DNA from: Calothrix sp. PCC 7103
GTDB taxonomy: Bacteria > Cyanobacteriota > Cyanobacteriia > Cyanobacteriales > Nostocaceae
Length of the DNA: 64,000 nt
Direction: 5' to 3'
NCBI RefSeq assembly: GCF_000331305.1
Contig: NZ_KB217478.1
Location: 2,446,151-2,510,150 of the forward strand
Shown here: positions 50,859 to 60,690 of the stretch, piece by piece
Layout: the number at the start of each line of letters is the position of its first letter
Position numbering within the stretch: position 1 is the first letter of the stretch
Made by a program: the position numbers and the translations under genes
The notes under the pieces: model-generated
What the model was told of the DNA's origin: nothing
Seen by the model: the letters and a program-made list of their open reading frames with translations, nothing else
Database searches by the model: none

Positions 50859-53840
50859 ATGAACTTAAGTATTCGCCATTGGCTGGCGAGCAAATTTATC
50901 AAAAATAACTACAGAGAAGCACTTAACTCAAGTTCCATCTCTGGACTATCCCTACGTATTATCAACGAGATTGAAGATAAAAGTTTAACTTGTTTTGACA
51001 TATGTAGTTTAGCAGAAATACTTGAGTTGCCCATAAGGTTAGCGTGTCTTGAAATTCCTGTAATTATTCAACTAACCCAAAGTCTACTATCAAACAGTAG
51101 TCAAAAAAAACCGTTGAAGCGGAATGAGGGAACGTGGCAGGGATTTCAAATTGCCTATCTACTAGCTCTATTACAAATTTTAGAGCAGGAGATTCATTTA
51201 AAAAAGCCCTGGTTAAACCGAGCGATGTTTTGGTCGGACGTAGAAATTTGCTTTCCTCTTACTGACGGGATGTTACAAGCTTTGCTGAAAACGCTTCAAG
51301 GGGTCAAATTAACTGATACTCAAGCAGAACAAGCGCTCTTACTAATGGCTGACTCCTTTTTAGTCCAGCAAATGAATAGTGCGACTGTAGCTTGGTTAAA
51401 AGCAAACGGCGCCGAAGAAACCGAAGCTAAATTAATGGTACAGCGATTATCACACGCACTACCAGGACATTTACTCGAAGTAATTGCCCAAAATGCTGCT
51501 GGTTTGGCACAACTACAAAAATTTGTGCGGTTGCAGGTGAATTATACAAGTAGCACAAGCACTAATTCACATGTTGTGTCAGGTGTCATCAATACAGACA
51601 AATCACTCACCGTTCACACATCAAAAATAGACTTACACTGCGAGCAATACCGTGCTAGCTTAATCAAATTTTTAGCTGAACCCCTATTTTTAGAATCATT
51701 TTCACTAAAAGATATATATGTACCACCCAAGGGATTAGTATTTGATACAAATAGCCAATACGAACCTAAGACAGTTCAGCTAGTTGATTTAACAACATGG
51801 TTACTACAAGAACTCGAAAATTCGGGTAATATCACTTTTATCGAAGCTTTATCTGGTTATGGAAAGACGAGCTTTTGTCAAATGCTTGCCGCAAAACTCG
51901 CTCAAGAAATTTACCCAAGCTGGATGCCTATACTGATAAAATTAAGTGATATCTCTGAATGTAATACTTTTATTGAAACTCTTTGCTCTGGACTTCCCGA
52001 AGATTTATCTATCCACCTGGCACAATGGCTGAAACATGAATATCCAAGATGTTTAATAATCCTTGATGGTTTCGATGAACTACCCTTCACAACAAATAAA
52101 ATATTAAAAACAAAGTTTATCGAGCAGCTACTTAACTTTCAGTCGCAGTCGCAGCACAAAGTTGTTTTAACCTCGCGACCAATTGATTTAAATGATATTA
52201 CAGATGACACAACACCATTGCGACGCATTAAAATGCAACCGCTTGAGCAGGAGCAACTGCGAATTTGGTTTCAAAATTGGAGTAGTGTACAGTCGGCGCC
52301 AATTGCTCAAAACTTCTTCATGTTCTTAAAGCAAGCGGGGTTATTTTCGGGTAAATCAAAGTTACCTGAACTAGCAGCGCTAGTACGTCAACCCTTAATG
52401 CTATATCTACTAGGTATTTTATACCGGGATGGATTACTAGAAGATGACATCATTGAACTAGCTTCTTCACGGCAAAACGGTGGCGCCTTTATAATGTGGG
52501 AAATTTATCAGCGTCTCAACCGTTGGTTATTGGGATATCCTTTAATAGGTGGAATAAAACCGATATTAATACGTGAAGGAACAGCCCATATTCACCGCAC
52601 CCAAGATGCCATCATAAATCTTTTACAAGACCATCATCCCAAAGATGTACATACGCAGATGCTCTCCCTGGCATTGAAAATATTGCACTCCCAACAGCAT
52701 ATAAAATCAGAAGCATCAGACATTTTGCCCGCATTTTATTTTGATAACTACTCCCCAAACAAAATCAAATTCTCTCATCCCAAACTAGGTGAACTATTAT
52801 GTGCCGATGCAATTGCTACACAGCTAAAATTACTTACTCAACGTCAGCGTAATGATTACGGCGAATCAAACTTTATAATAGACAATCATACAAGTATCGC
52901 ACAGCACGTCTATAACCTACTAGGCTACGGCATTATCTGTTCTGAAATTGGAGAATTAGTAATCGAAGCATTGCGCCAATGTGAACTCAAAGATGTGTTC
53001 GCAGTATTATGTGACCGTTTACTAATTGTCTGGCATGGCTACTGCCAAGGTCGTTGGTTTGATGAATTTGTAGTACACAACGCTCGAAATTATTATAAAA
53101 ATTTACAGAACCCACTCAACGTTGAACAAATTAACGCCGCAGTCGGGCTAAATTTATTTTTCTTGCTTTGCGACTGTCACCGCATGTCCAAGCGTATATT
53201 TAGTCCCTGCCATAACCCCCAAGTATTAGCACAATTAATTTCTAGAACAAACATTTTGGCGCCACATGCATTTAGTGAGCGAGCAAATCGTAAAACTTTT
53301 ACAGCTTTAAACCTATCAAATGCTGACCTGAGCCAAATTACTCTAACAGGAGTTTCTCTAGAAGGAGCAAACTTAACAGGTGCCAAACTAACTGGCGCCA
53401 ACCTAGAACGTGCAAACCTAAGCAGTGCAAACCTAACAGGGGCCGACCTAACAGGCGCCAACCTAGAACGTGCAAACTTAACCAATACAAATCTATCAGT
53501 AGCTAATTTAGAGCGTGCGAACTTAACAGGCACAAGGTTAACATCAACAGTCCTTACAAATGCCTGCTTATATAACGCCATACTATCGGAACTAGATAAA
53601 GAAGCGGTTAGTTTACAGGGAGCAATGTTCGCACCCGAAGAATACCGTGCGCTCAAAAAAATATTAGCGCATCAATCACAGTTAGAAGGTTCTTACACTT
53701 TTGACTCAACCAGAGGTACAAACATTTGGTTGAACAGTACACCAGAAATAGGAATGATTGAAAGCATTGAAGGAGAAATGCTACCAGAAGATTTATATGA
53801 AGACGAAGTAGATGACGAAAGCTTTATTGGAACTTATTAA
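50859..53840 (+). CDS. NACHT-type NTPase with C-terminal pentapeptide repeats
   Basis: 993 aa. N-terminal helical domain of about 260 residues, unrecognised. NTPase core: Walker A LSGYGKTS (331-338), Walker B LIILDGFDEL (399-408), sensor VVLTSRPID. This is the STAND/NACHT arrangement. Then a helical region (about 500-800) and from about 818 to 910 pentapeptide repeats A(N/D)LXX (LEGANLTGAKLTGANLERAN). Bacterial NACHT proteins include antiphage sensors and signalling switches; pentapeptide repeats form a beta-helix that could sense ligand. No adjacent effector gene, so the effector may be its own N-terminus. Acidic C-terminus. Confidence 0.8.
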   Translation: MNLSIRHWLASKFIKNNYREALNSSSISGLSLRIINEIEDKSLTCFDICSLAEILELPIRLACLEIPVIIQLTQSLLSNSSQKKPLKRNEGTWQGFQIAYLLALLQILEQEIHLKKPWLNRAMFWSDVEICFPLTDGMLQALLKTLQGVKLTDTQAEQALLLMADSFLVQQMNSATVAWLKANGAEETEAKLMVQRLSHALPGHLLEVIAQNAAGLAQLQKFVRLQVNYTSSTSTNSHVVSGVINTDKSLTVHTSKIDLHCEQYRASLIKFLAEPLFLESFSLKDIYVPPKGLVFDTNSQYEPKTVQLVDLTTWLLQELENSGNITFIEALSGYGKTSFCQMLAAKLAQEIYPSWMPILIKLSDISECNTFIETLCSGLPEDLSIHLAQWLKHEYPRCLIILDGFDELPFTTNKILKTKFIEQLLNFQSQSQHKVVLTSRPIDLNDITDDTTPLRRIKMQPLEQEQLRIWFQNWSSVQSAPIAQNFFMFLKQAGLFSGKSKLPELAALVRQPLMLYLLGILYRDGLLEDDIIELASSRQNGGAFIMWEIYQRLNRWLLGYPLIGGIKPILIREGTAHIHRTQDAIINLLQDHHPKDVHTQMLSLALKILHSQQHIKSEASDILPAFYFDNYSPNKIKFSHPKLGELLCADAIATQLKLLTQRQRNDYGESNFIIDNHTSIAQHVYNLLGYGIICSEIGELVIEALRQCELKDVFAVLCDRLLIVWHGYCQGRWFDEFVVHNARNYYKNLQNPLNVEQINAAVGLNLFFLLCDCHRMSKRIFSPCHNPQVLAQLISRTNILAPHAFSERANRKTFTALNLSNADLSQITLTGVSLEGANLTGAKLTGANLERANLSSANLTGADLTGANLERANLTNTNLSVANLERANLTGTRLTSTVLTNACLYNAILSELDKEAVSLQGAMFAPEEYRALKKILAHQSQLEGSYTFDSTRGTNIWLNSTPEIGMIESIEGEMLPEDLYEDEVDDESFIGTY

Positions 53841-53844
53841 AATC

Positions 53845-53975
53845 TTGTCATTCTGAGCGTAGCGAAGAATCTCAGTCATTTTGAGCGTAGCGCTCCGGCG
53901 GAGCATTTGCCGCAGGCTAGAATCTCTCAATAATTTCGATACTTAAGAGATGCTTCACTACGTTCAGTATGACAC
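53845..53975. repeat. Inverted dispersed repeats between convergent genes
   Basis: ttgtcattctgagcgtagc, a second partial copy with a GC-rich insert (gcgctccggcggagc), then the inverse gatgcttcactacgttc. Same family as at 41543 and 48901. Confidence 0.75.
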
Positions 53976-53983
53976 CCTTATTA

Positions 53984-54433
53984 CTAACCTTGTTTATTGC
54001 GATAGCCAACGAAGTTAATACTGTAATCAGTAATTTTAACTCCTGTTTGTTCTTCGATTTGACGAATTAAATCTTGGGGGAGTTCGACATGGACATCAAG
54101 AATTTGGTTCGTATCCAAACAGTTGACGTGACTGTGAGAATCACTAATATTACCGTAAAGGCGCCCGTCGCAGCGTTCAATACATTCTATGATACCCTGT
54201 GAAGAAAGAGCTTCTAAGTTCTGATACACAGAAGTATGACCGATGTCTTTGCCTTGTTGGTTGAGACGGTCGTAAATTTCTCGTGCTGATAGGTGTTCTT
54301 GCGCTTGCCACAATAGTTCGAGTATAAAACGACGTTGACGGCTAACGCGCATACCCAGGTCTTGACACCGTTCAAGCGCGTCTTCAAGGGAGCGAATAGG
54401 TTTTGATGTTATCGATGTCACTGGATTTTGCAT
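53984..54433 (-). CDS. Fur-family transcriptional regulator
   Basis: 149 aa. Winged helix (RVSRQRRFILELLWQ, LSAREIYDRLNQQGKDIGHTSVYQNLEAL) and metal-binding end with HSHVNCLDTNQILD. The C-terminal CxxC zinc pairs of classical Fur are missing: only the single Cys of VNCLD is left. It is therefore a Fur/PerR/Zur-type protein of the cyanobacterial group lacking structural zinc. The regulated metal or peroxide cannot be told from sequence. Confidence 0.85.
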   Translation of the reverse strand: MQNPVTSITSKPIRSLEDALERCQDLGMRVSRQRRFILELLWQAQEHLSAREIYDRLNQQGKDIGHTSVYQNLEALSSQGIIECIERCDGRLYGNISDSHSHVNCLDTNQILDVHVELPQDLIRQIEEQTGVKITDYSINFVGYRNKQG

Positions 54434-54664
54434 ATGCGAATTTGTTAATGGAATAATTGTGCAGCAGGAGTGTTTTGTTATATATGCAACTATTGTGCAA
54501 CTAATATCACATTTATTGCTACCTATACTTCAAGATGTCGTGACACATGAAATTACAGATACAGATTTGTTTGCTTTAAACATCGAGTACGATAAGTTAT
54601 TTCATTAAATTCTAATTCATACTCATTACAACTTTAGCTTAAAAATCATAAAATCGTCTATCAA

Positions 54665-55627
54665 ATGCAAACACTTTTACTGATTGCCACGACAACATAC
54701 CATGCTTTGATGTGTTGGTTAGAGGATAAAAAGCCGATGCCAGGTCAAATCGTGAATATAGGTAGTTGTAAATTACACATCTATACTAAAGGTGAAGGCA
54801 GCCCCACAGTAGTTATAGACCATAGTCTTGGAGGTATCGAAGGTTATTTACTAATCGACGAATTAGCGAAAATAACAAGGGTTTGTGTATATGACCGCGC
54901 GGGGTTTGGGTGGAGTGATATAAGTTGGCGCCCACGTACCAGCGAAAACATAGTCAAAGAGCTAGATTTACTACTTACAAAAGCCAACATTCAACCTCCG
55001 TATATTCTCGTAGGCGATTCATTTGGAAGTTATAATGTGCGACTTTATGCCCAGCGTTTTCCAGAAAAAGTAGCAGGGATGGTACTTACCGATGGGTTAC
55101 ACGAAGAAAGCATGTTAAAAATGCAATTTGACCTACAAGCGTTGAAATACTTCTTCGTTTCCGGGTTTGTAATGTCAGTCATAGGCGCCACACTAGGAAT
55201 AGTTAGAATATGTAAACAATGTGGGATATTTTGGTTACTCAAACCCGAACTAAGCAAATTTCCTCAACAAACGCTCGGATATGTACTACGCTCATTTTGC
55301 CGTCCCAAACACTGGTTAACAATGGCAAGAGAAATATTAAACTTAGATACAAGCAGTAAACAACTAAAAGAAGCAAATAACTTTGGTGCCTTACCAATAG
55401 TCAGTATAAAAGCCAACAGCTTCTTTAAACCCACACTATGGACTAATTTTATACCCTTAAAAAGTGCTAACAAACTACGAGATACAATGCACGAACAAAC
55501 CATAAAACTATCCACAAATTGCACCCAAATTCAAACAACCAACAGTGGTCACTTCATATGGGTAGACGAACCAGAAATAATCACAAAAGCAGTAAAAATG
55601 ATTATCAATAACCTTCAAAAAACTTAA
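54665..55627 (+). CDS. Alpha/beta hydrolase
   Basis: 320 aa. Oxyanion region VIDHSLGGIEGY, then VYDRAGFGWSD and nucleophile Ser119 in the GDSFGSYN elbow, and a C-terminal histidine in TNSGHFIWVDEP. The N-terminus is slightly hydrophobic. Substrate unknown. The 230-bp gap upstream is AT-rich with no clear gene. Confidence 0.82.
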   Translation: MQTLLLIATTTYHALMCWLEDKKPMPGQIVNIGSCKLHIYTKGEGSPTVVIDHSLGGIEGYLLIDELAKITRVCVYDRAGFGWSDISWRPRTSENIVKELDLLLTKANIQPPYILVGDSFGSYNVRLYAQRFPEKVAGMVLTDGLHEESMLKMQFDLQALKYFFVSGFVMSVIGATLGIVRICKQCGIFWLLKPELSKFPQQTLGYVLRSFCRPKHWLTMAREILNLDTSSKQLKEANNFGALPIVSIKANSFFKPTLWTNFIPLKSANKLRDTMHEQTIKLSTNCTQIQTTNSGHFIWVDEPEIITKAVKMIINNLQKT

Positions 55628-55640
55628 CAATTAACATTAT

Positions 55641-55670
55641 TCTTGTGGAACAGGCACCCCTGCCTGTCTA
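55641..55670. repeat. Dispersed palindromic repeat (TCTTGTGGAA family)
   Basis: tcttgtggaacaggcacc followed by cctgcctgtcta. Shortened copy of the elements at 32786 and 57462. Confidence 0.6.
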
Positions 55671-55831
55671 TTTATATTCATTTTATATTCATTATTTTTA
55701 GCTTTGACATGCTACACTCAACAAATCTATTTACGAAAAAATAGCTCATCTAGGCTTGACGTAAATCTACTTCATTATTAGATAGGCTCTTAGTGGAAGG
55801 AGTTTACTTACTGCATATACTGATTGCTATT

Positions 55832-56959
55832 ATGCTAGGTCAATTACTAGACGGGCGTTATAAAATCGTCCAAAGCTTGGGGAATGGTAGCTTTGGTCAT
55901 ACTTACATTGCTTTAGACCTCAAACTTTTTCACACAAAATGTGTTGTCAAGCAACTCAAGCCATTGACAACAGATGCTAAGACTTTAAAGATAGCCAAAC
56001 GTCTCTTCGACTCGGAAGCTCAACTTTTACATCGCTTAGGAGTTCACGACCAAATTCCTCGACTGCAAGCTCACTTTCAAGAAAATCAGGAATTCTATTT
56101 AGTTCAGCAATTGATTGATGGTCATCCTTTAAGCGATGAACTAACTCCTCAACAGCAGTTGAGTGACGCTTATGTTGTTGACTTATTACAAGGTATTTTA
56201 GAACCTTTAGCGTTCGTCCACCAACATCACGTTATTCATCGCGACCTCAAACCCAGCAATATAATTAGACGCAAAAGCGATGGTAAGCTTGCTATTATTG
56301 ACTTTGGGGCAATTAAGCAAATTGGCACTGGTGTAGTAAGTACACAGGATACGACGTATGTTACTGTGATTGTAGGGACTCCTGGTTATATGCCCAGCGA
56401 ACAGGCTTCAGGTAGTCCAAGGCTTAGTAGCGATATTTATGCTGTGGGCATGATTGGAATTCAAGCCTTGACAGGGTTAAAGCCACTGCAACTACAAAAA
56501 GACGAACATACTGCTGAAATTGTCTGGCGCCATTTAGTACAGGCCAGTCCTAAGTTGGCGGATGTTTTAGACAAAATGACCCGATATGATTTTCGGCAGC
56601 GATACCAGTCAGCACAAGAGGCATTACATATAGTGCAGAAGTTTGCAAATCAGAAATCACAAACTATGCCTATAAATTTGGTTGAGGGAGCAAAGCAGCA
56701 GCAAACTACACAGCAACAACTAGAACCTACGACACTACAGCAGCAAGGAGTACGAGAACGTTCTTTGTTATCTAAGAAAAACTCTATTGTGCTGTTTGGG
56801 TTAAGCCTCGGCGCCATCACTAGTATATTAGCAGCAGCTTTAATCTATACATTTATTCATTCCATAATACTTGTTTGGAATCAACAAATTCAATCGCCAT
56901 CCCAAAATGTCTTACCTCGCACTAACATGCCCACTCCAAGAGTTTCACCAAAACGCTAA
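55832..56959 (+). CDS. Membrane-anchored Ser/Thr protein kinase (PknB-like)
   Basis: 375 aa from ATG at 55832, giving the start MLGQLLDGRYKIVQSLG usual for this family; a GTG at 55793 is possible. Kinase motifs: glycine loop LGNGSFGHTY, Lys40 (CVVKQLK), HRDLKPSN with Asp138, DFG at 157-159 and GTPGYMPSEQ. A glutamine-rich linker leads to one membrane helix (VLFGLSLGAITSILAAALIY) and a short outside tail. The next gene is a fragment of a phosphate-binding-like protein, a common neighbour of such kinases. Confidence 0.9.
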   Translation: MLGQLLDGRYKIVQSLGNGSFGHTYIALDLKLFHTKCVVKQLKPLTTDAKTLKIAKRLFDSEAQLLHRLGVHDQIPRLQAHFQENQEFYLVQQLIDGHPLSDELTPQQQLSDAYVVDLLQGILEPLAFVHQHHVIHRDLKPSNIIRRKSDGKLAIIDFGAIKQIGTGVVSTQDTTYVTVIVGTPGYMPSEQASGSPRLSSDIYAVGMIGIQALTGLKPLQLQKDEHTAEIVWRHLVQASPKLADVLDKMTRYDFRQRYQSAQEALHIVQKFANQKSQTMPINLVEGAKQQQTTQQQLEPTTLQQQGVRERSLLSKKNSIVLFGLSLGAITSILAAALIYTFIHSIILVWNQQIQSPSQNVLPRTNMPTPRVSPKR

Positions 56960-57155
56960 CTTTGTCAAGTATACCATGAGTAGTATTTTAATTGACAATA
57001 TCATTATTTTATCTATCCTAATTTAGATGTTTTTTCCCTGCCGCTACTTTATAATTTGGGCAATAAAATTGCTTTGTTCCCTAAAATACCCCTTTTCATC
57101 TCCAACTTATCCCTTTTAATAGTTTGAACTCAAGCCTGATAACATTAAGATTAAT

Positions 57156-57446
57156 ATGGCTGTAAATCAAAAAAAACCTTTAATTAACGGAGAAATCGCA
57201 CTTTTTGTTAGAGGTTTAATTATTGGCAAAGTGCTGACAATTATAGTTATTGGTGGACTTTTCTGGTGGTTGCTGAAGCCGCGCATTTTTACCAGCACCA
57301 GTGCTAACTCCCCCTCTGGTCAAACCTCAAACACGGCTACTGAAAATACATCAACTTTTAAAACAATTGCCTCCGTTCCATCCGGCTCATTCAACTATGG
57401 TGGCAGTACAGCTTGGGCGCCTCTAAGACTATATAAAAAGACCTAA
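57156..57446 (+). pseudogene. Truncated PstS-like substrate-binding protein
   Basis: 96 aa. N-terminal membrane anchor (KVLTIIVIGGLFWWLLKP), a Ser/Thr-rich linker, then FKTIASVPSGSFNYGGSTAWAPLR, the start of the phosphate-binding-protein-like domain found in cyanobacterial PstS relatives. It stops after six more residues, where the family normally continues for over 250. The lost part is replaced by the palindromic repeat at 57462-57526. It is probably a remnant, though an anchored short peptide could still be made. Confidence 0.65.
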
Positions 57447-57461
57447 ATTTTTCTTGGTTTC

Positions 57462-57526
57462 TCTTGTGGGGTGGGCATCCCTGCCCGCCTTATCTTGGAA
57501 CGGGGAAGGATGCCCATTCCACAAGA
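57462..57526. repeat. Palindromic repeat (TCTTGTGG family), full copy
   Basis: cttgtggggtgggcatcc (57463-57480) and ggatgcccattccacaag (57508-57525) pair with two mismatches. It directly follows the truncated ORF. Confidence 0.8.
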
Positions 57527-57640
57527 TGTTTTTGGAAGTTTGGAAATATTTTTTATATACCCCCTTGACTACATCATACTACGGCATGTAGTATATAACA
57601 TTCGGAGGCTTACCACTCACACACGGTAATAGTGTGCATC

Positions 57641-59461
57641 ATGGCAAAGTTAAAAGATGTTATCGGTTATTTTCGCCCGTACTGGAAATTTAGTATTTTT
57701 AGTATTGTGGCATCTAGTGTTTACGAAGTTATTGATTTAGTTGTACCGTATGCGATAGGTCAAATTTTGAATGTACTGTCTAATCAACCGTTAGACAAAC
57801 CCCTTACAGGATTAATTACATATTTTGCGAACATTACCAATTCTCCAGTAGATAAACCTCTAACTTTAGGTATATTACTGGGAATGATTTTCTTAGTTAC
57901 AGTTGTACGGGCGCCGACGCAACCCTGGTTAACCATATGGTATCACTGGGATATTGCGTTGAGAGCTAGACGCGACCAGTCAAAAAATGCGATAGCAAAA
58001 ATTCTCACTTTACCCTTAGAATACTACGATGAAAACAACCCCGGACGTATAGCCGGAAGGGTTGCGCGCGGACTATCGAATCACACTTGGACTTATCCTG
58101 AAATAGCAGGACAAATGATTCCCAAGCTGGTACGAGTCTTGGGAATTTTTGTTTTTATTCTCTTTGTTGAATGGCGAATAGCTGTTTTGTATCTAATTTC
58201 GTTTGTAGTGATATTAGGATATACGCTAAAAGATTTACGGCGCCTAATTTGGCACGAAGAACGGTTAGATAAATACATGGAAGACACCGAAAGTCGGACT
58301 TCCGAAATTATCAGCAACATTAAGACAGTTAAAGCATTTGCCACCGAACCGGAGGAGCTAAAGCGTCAAGAAACCCGCTTAAACCGTGAGTTTAGAGTTG
58401 TAGACGACCGCATTCACAAAGGTTACGTCGTACTAAGTACCGCACAGCGCACAATGATTCAATTTTGCGTATTTGTAGTATTTGGTATGACTCTGGCAGC
58501 AACAGTAGGGGGACATATATCGCTTGGTCACTTCATCATGGTTTATACTTTGGCAAGTATGGCTTATGCCGAATTAGAACCAATAAGCTCTCTAGCAGAA
58601 ATATTTTCCCGTCGTATTAGTTCAATGCTGCGGTTCCATGAGTTTCTTCAAGAACCATCAAGTGTTGATTCTAATCACATATTAGAGGCTAAGACACAAC
58701 CAAATACACCATATAGCTTTACAGGAAAAGTTGAGCTTGCGGGTGTAAGCTTTGGTTATGAAGAAAATCGTCGCGTATTACACGACATTAATCTACTAAT
58801 TAAACCGTATGAAACTGTAGCGTTAGTAGGACGTTCAGGTTCAGGTAAATCAACACTGGTTAAATTACTACTGCGTTACTTTGAACCAAACGAAGGCAAA
58901 ATATTAATCGACGGTGAAGACATTCGCAACTTAGATGTTAGTAAATATCGGCGCCGTTTAGCAATAGTTCACCAAGAAGTAGACGTGTTTAACGGTACGG
59001 TACTTGATAACTTACGTTATGGTAGACCAGATGTAACCTTTGAACAAGTCGAAGAAGCAAGTCGCATCGCGCGTTTAGACGAAGTAATCAAAGTACTCCC
59101 TAATGGATATTACACCGTAGTTGGAGAACGCGGAGTAAGACTTTCGGGAGGACAACGGCAAAGACTGGGTATTGCCCGTGCTTTACTCGTTGAACCCGAC
59201 GTATTGATATTTGACGAAGCAACATCCAGCTTAGACTACGAATCGGAACGCGCAATTCAATTAGCAATGCGCTCCTTACAAGGAACCCGCACCACAATTG
59301 TAATTGCTCACCGTTTAAGTACAGTCAGGGAGGCAGATAAAATAGTTGTGCTTGACCAAGGCAAAATTATCGAAGTTGGTAGTCACGAAGAATTACTACG
59401 TCATGGTGGTATTTACCACAGATTACACGCACTCCAAGAAACTGGGGAATTGTTGAGTTAA
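57641..59461 (+). CDS. ABC exporter (fused membrane and ATPase domains)
   Basis: 606 aa from ATG at 57641. Residues 1-330 form the six-helix exporter domain; the ATPase has Walker A VGRSGSGKST, signature LSGGQRQRLGIARALL, Walker B VLIFDEATSS and the switch histidine AHRLS. A homodimeric half-transporter of the MsbA/lipid or peptide exporter class. Substrate not predictable. The gene is alone between a repeat and a long gap. Confidence 0.92.
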   Translation: MAKLKDVIGYFRPYWKFSIFSIVASSVYEVIDLVVPYAIGQILNVLSNQPLDKPLTGLITYFANITNSPVDKPLTLGILLGMIFLVTVVRAPTQPWLTIWYHWDIALRARRDQSKNAIAKILTLPLEYYDENNPGRIAGRVARGLSNHTWTYPEIAGQMIPKLVRVLGIFVFILFVEWRIAVLYLISFVVILGYTLKDLRRLIWHEERLDKYMEDTESRTSEIISNIKTVKAFATEPEELKRQETRLNREFRVVDDRIHKGYVVLSTAQRTMIQFCVFVVFGMTLAATVGGHISLGHFIMVYTLASMAYAELEPISSLAEIFSRRISSMLRFHEFLQEPSSVDSNHILEAKTQPNTPYSFTGKVELAGVSFGYEENRRVLHDINLLIKPYETVALVGRSGSGKSTLVKLLLRYFEPNEGKILIDGEDIRNLDVSKYRRRLAIVHQEVDVFNGTVLDNLRYGRPDVTFEQVEEASRIARLDEVIKVLPNGYYTVVGERGVRLSGGQRQRLGIARALLVEPDVLIFDEATSSLDYESERAIQLAMRSLQGTRTTIVIAHRLSTVREADKIVVLDQGKIIEVGSHEELLRHGGIYHRLHALQETGELLS

Positions 59462-59942
59462 TGATCCCCCCCTAACCCCCTTTCAAGGGTAGGTTTTTTT
59501 GAATCGAGCAAATAGTTGATAATATTCTCAACTACTAAACGAGGTTTCGTTGTTTCAGGATTTGGGCGCCCGTTGAAATAGGCAAAAAACGACCAAATCC
59601 AAAATACCTACCTTTGTAAGCCCCTAACCCCCCCTTCCACGCGGGGGGAAATAAGAATGTAAGTAAAATTTAAGAAACTTAGTTTCTTGTTGACTAAATA
59701 GAAAATCCAAAATACTCTTGTGGAATGGGCATCCTTGCCCGTTCAATGAATAGGCACAGTTATAAAGGTGTGAACCATATAAAATAAGCTTTGAGCAAAT
59801 TTATGTGTATAGGAAACTCGACATTTGAGAGAAAGGAGATTTATATTGTATGTGGTATCTTAATGTTATTGATAAAGGACTTTATAAACTAAATGTAGTA
59901 TTATGACAAACACAATATTAATACTATAATTAAAACAGTAAA
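59462..59942. other. Gap with C-rich short repeats
   Basis: Contains two cccctaaccccc-type pieces (59465-59485, 59620-59650) in the style of common cyanobacterial intergenic repeats, and the palindromic element at 59716-59745. No gene seen. Confidence 0.6.
59716..59745. repeat. Dispersed palindromic repeat (TCTTGTGG family), half copy
   Basis: tcttgtggaatgggcatcc followed by ttgcccgttca; the right-hand half of the long palindrome is missing. Confidence 0.65.
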
Positions 59943-60125
59943 ATGAAAGTTAAGGAAGTTATTAAGCTTTTGGAGGAAGATGGCTGGTATATTGTACGCA
60001 CACGCGGAAGTCATAGACAATTTCATCATCCAACTAAATCGGGTACAGTAACGGTGGCAGGGAAATTGAGTGTTGATATGCCTACAGGCACATTGAACAG
60101 TATTTTAAAGCAAGCAGGATTATAG
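59943..60125 (+). CDS. hicA: HicA-type mRNA interferase toxin
   Basis: 60 aa, double-stranded RNA-binding-like fold. Catalytic His24 in TRGSHRQFHHP, preceded by VIKLLEEDGWYIV; the end is LNSILKQAGL. Cleaves mRNA. Four bases separate it from hicB. Confidence 0.93.
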   Translation: MKVKEVIKLLEEDGWYIVRTRGSHRQFHHPTKSGTVTVAGKLSVDMPTGTLNSILKQAGL

Positions 60126-60129
60126 TAGT

Positions 60130-60357
60130 ATGAGTAAAAAGTTGGAATATATGGTAGTAATCGAAAAGGGTTCTACTAGTTATGGTGCTTACGTGCCAGA
60201 TTTACCTGGATGTGTAGCAGTTGGTGAAACACGAGAAGAAGCCTTAGAACTTATTAAAGAAGCGATTGAGTTTCACCTTGAAGATTTGCGTGAAAGTGGA
60301 GAAAATATTCCTGAACCTTGTTCATCTGGTGAGTTTATAAAGATTCAAGCAGCTTAG
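60130..60357 (+). CDS. hicB: HicB-type antitoxin
   Basis: 75 aa with the partial RNase H fold: YGAYVPDLPGCVAVGETREEALE and IKEAIEFHLEDLRESGE. The protein lacks an added DNA-binding domain, as in short HicB forms. It neutralises HicA. Confidence 0.93.
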   Translation: MSKKLEYMVVIEKGSTSYGAYVPDLPGCVAVGETREEALELIKEAIEFHLEDLRESGENIPEPCSSGEFIKIQAA

Positions 60358-60386
60358 TCGTAACTTGTGATCGTGGTTGAACAAAT

Positions 60387-60690
60387 TTAAATATTGGTGT
60401 ATCTGTAACTTTGATTCGGTAAATAAGAGAAGAGTAAACGTTGTAGACGTGACACATCTTTATCAATAAAAACTTTTAATAAATCATTTGCGACTGTAGT
60501 ACCTAGTAAAATTAATACACATCCTAAAATCATAGATTGTGTAATGTCTTCCTTTAAAACGAAAAAGTAAAACGCGCGCTTCAATTAACCAAACTGGCCC
60601 TCAAACAGGCGCCGCAATCCGCAAAAATAGGAAAGAACCACCCCAAAGTGCAGATAGTAACAAAAGCTCGAATATATCTGTAACTCGCAT
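60387..60690 (-). pseudogene. Decayed EamA-family transporter
   Basis: Starts with MRVTDIFELLLLSALWGGS and FLFLRIAAPV, the first helix of EamA/DMT transporters. An in-frame TGA interrupts where the family continues (GPVWLIEARVLL is still readable after it). After a frame change, FKEDITQSMILGCVLILLGTTVAN, the last helix of the family, follows. About 200 internal residues are missing. So there is both an internal deletion and a stop. Confidence 0.75.

Noticed and set aside
53177-53656. 159-aa minus-strand ORF with regular repeats
   Set aside because: Antisense shadow of the pentapeptide repeats of the NACHT gene; the periodicity comes from the 15-bp repeat.
60387-60584. Independent 65-aa protein
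   Set aside because: Its sequence is the last part of an EamA transporter in a shifted frame; better read as part of a pseudogene.
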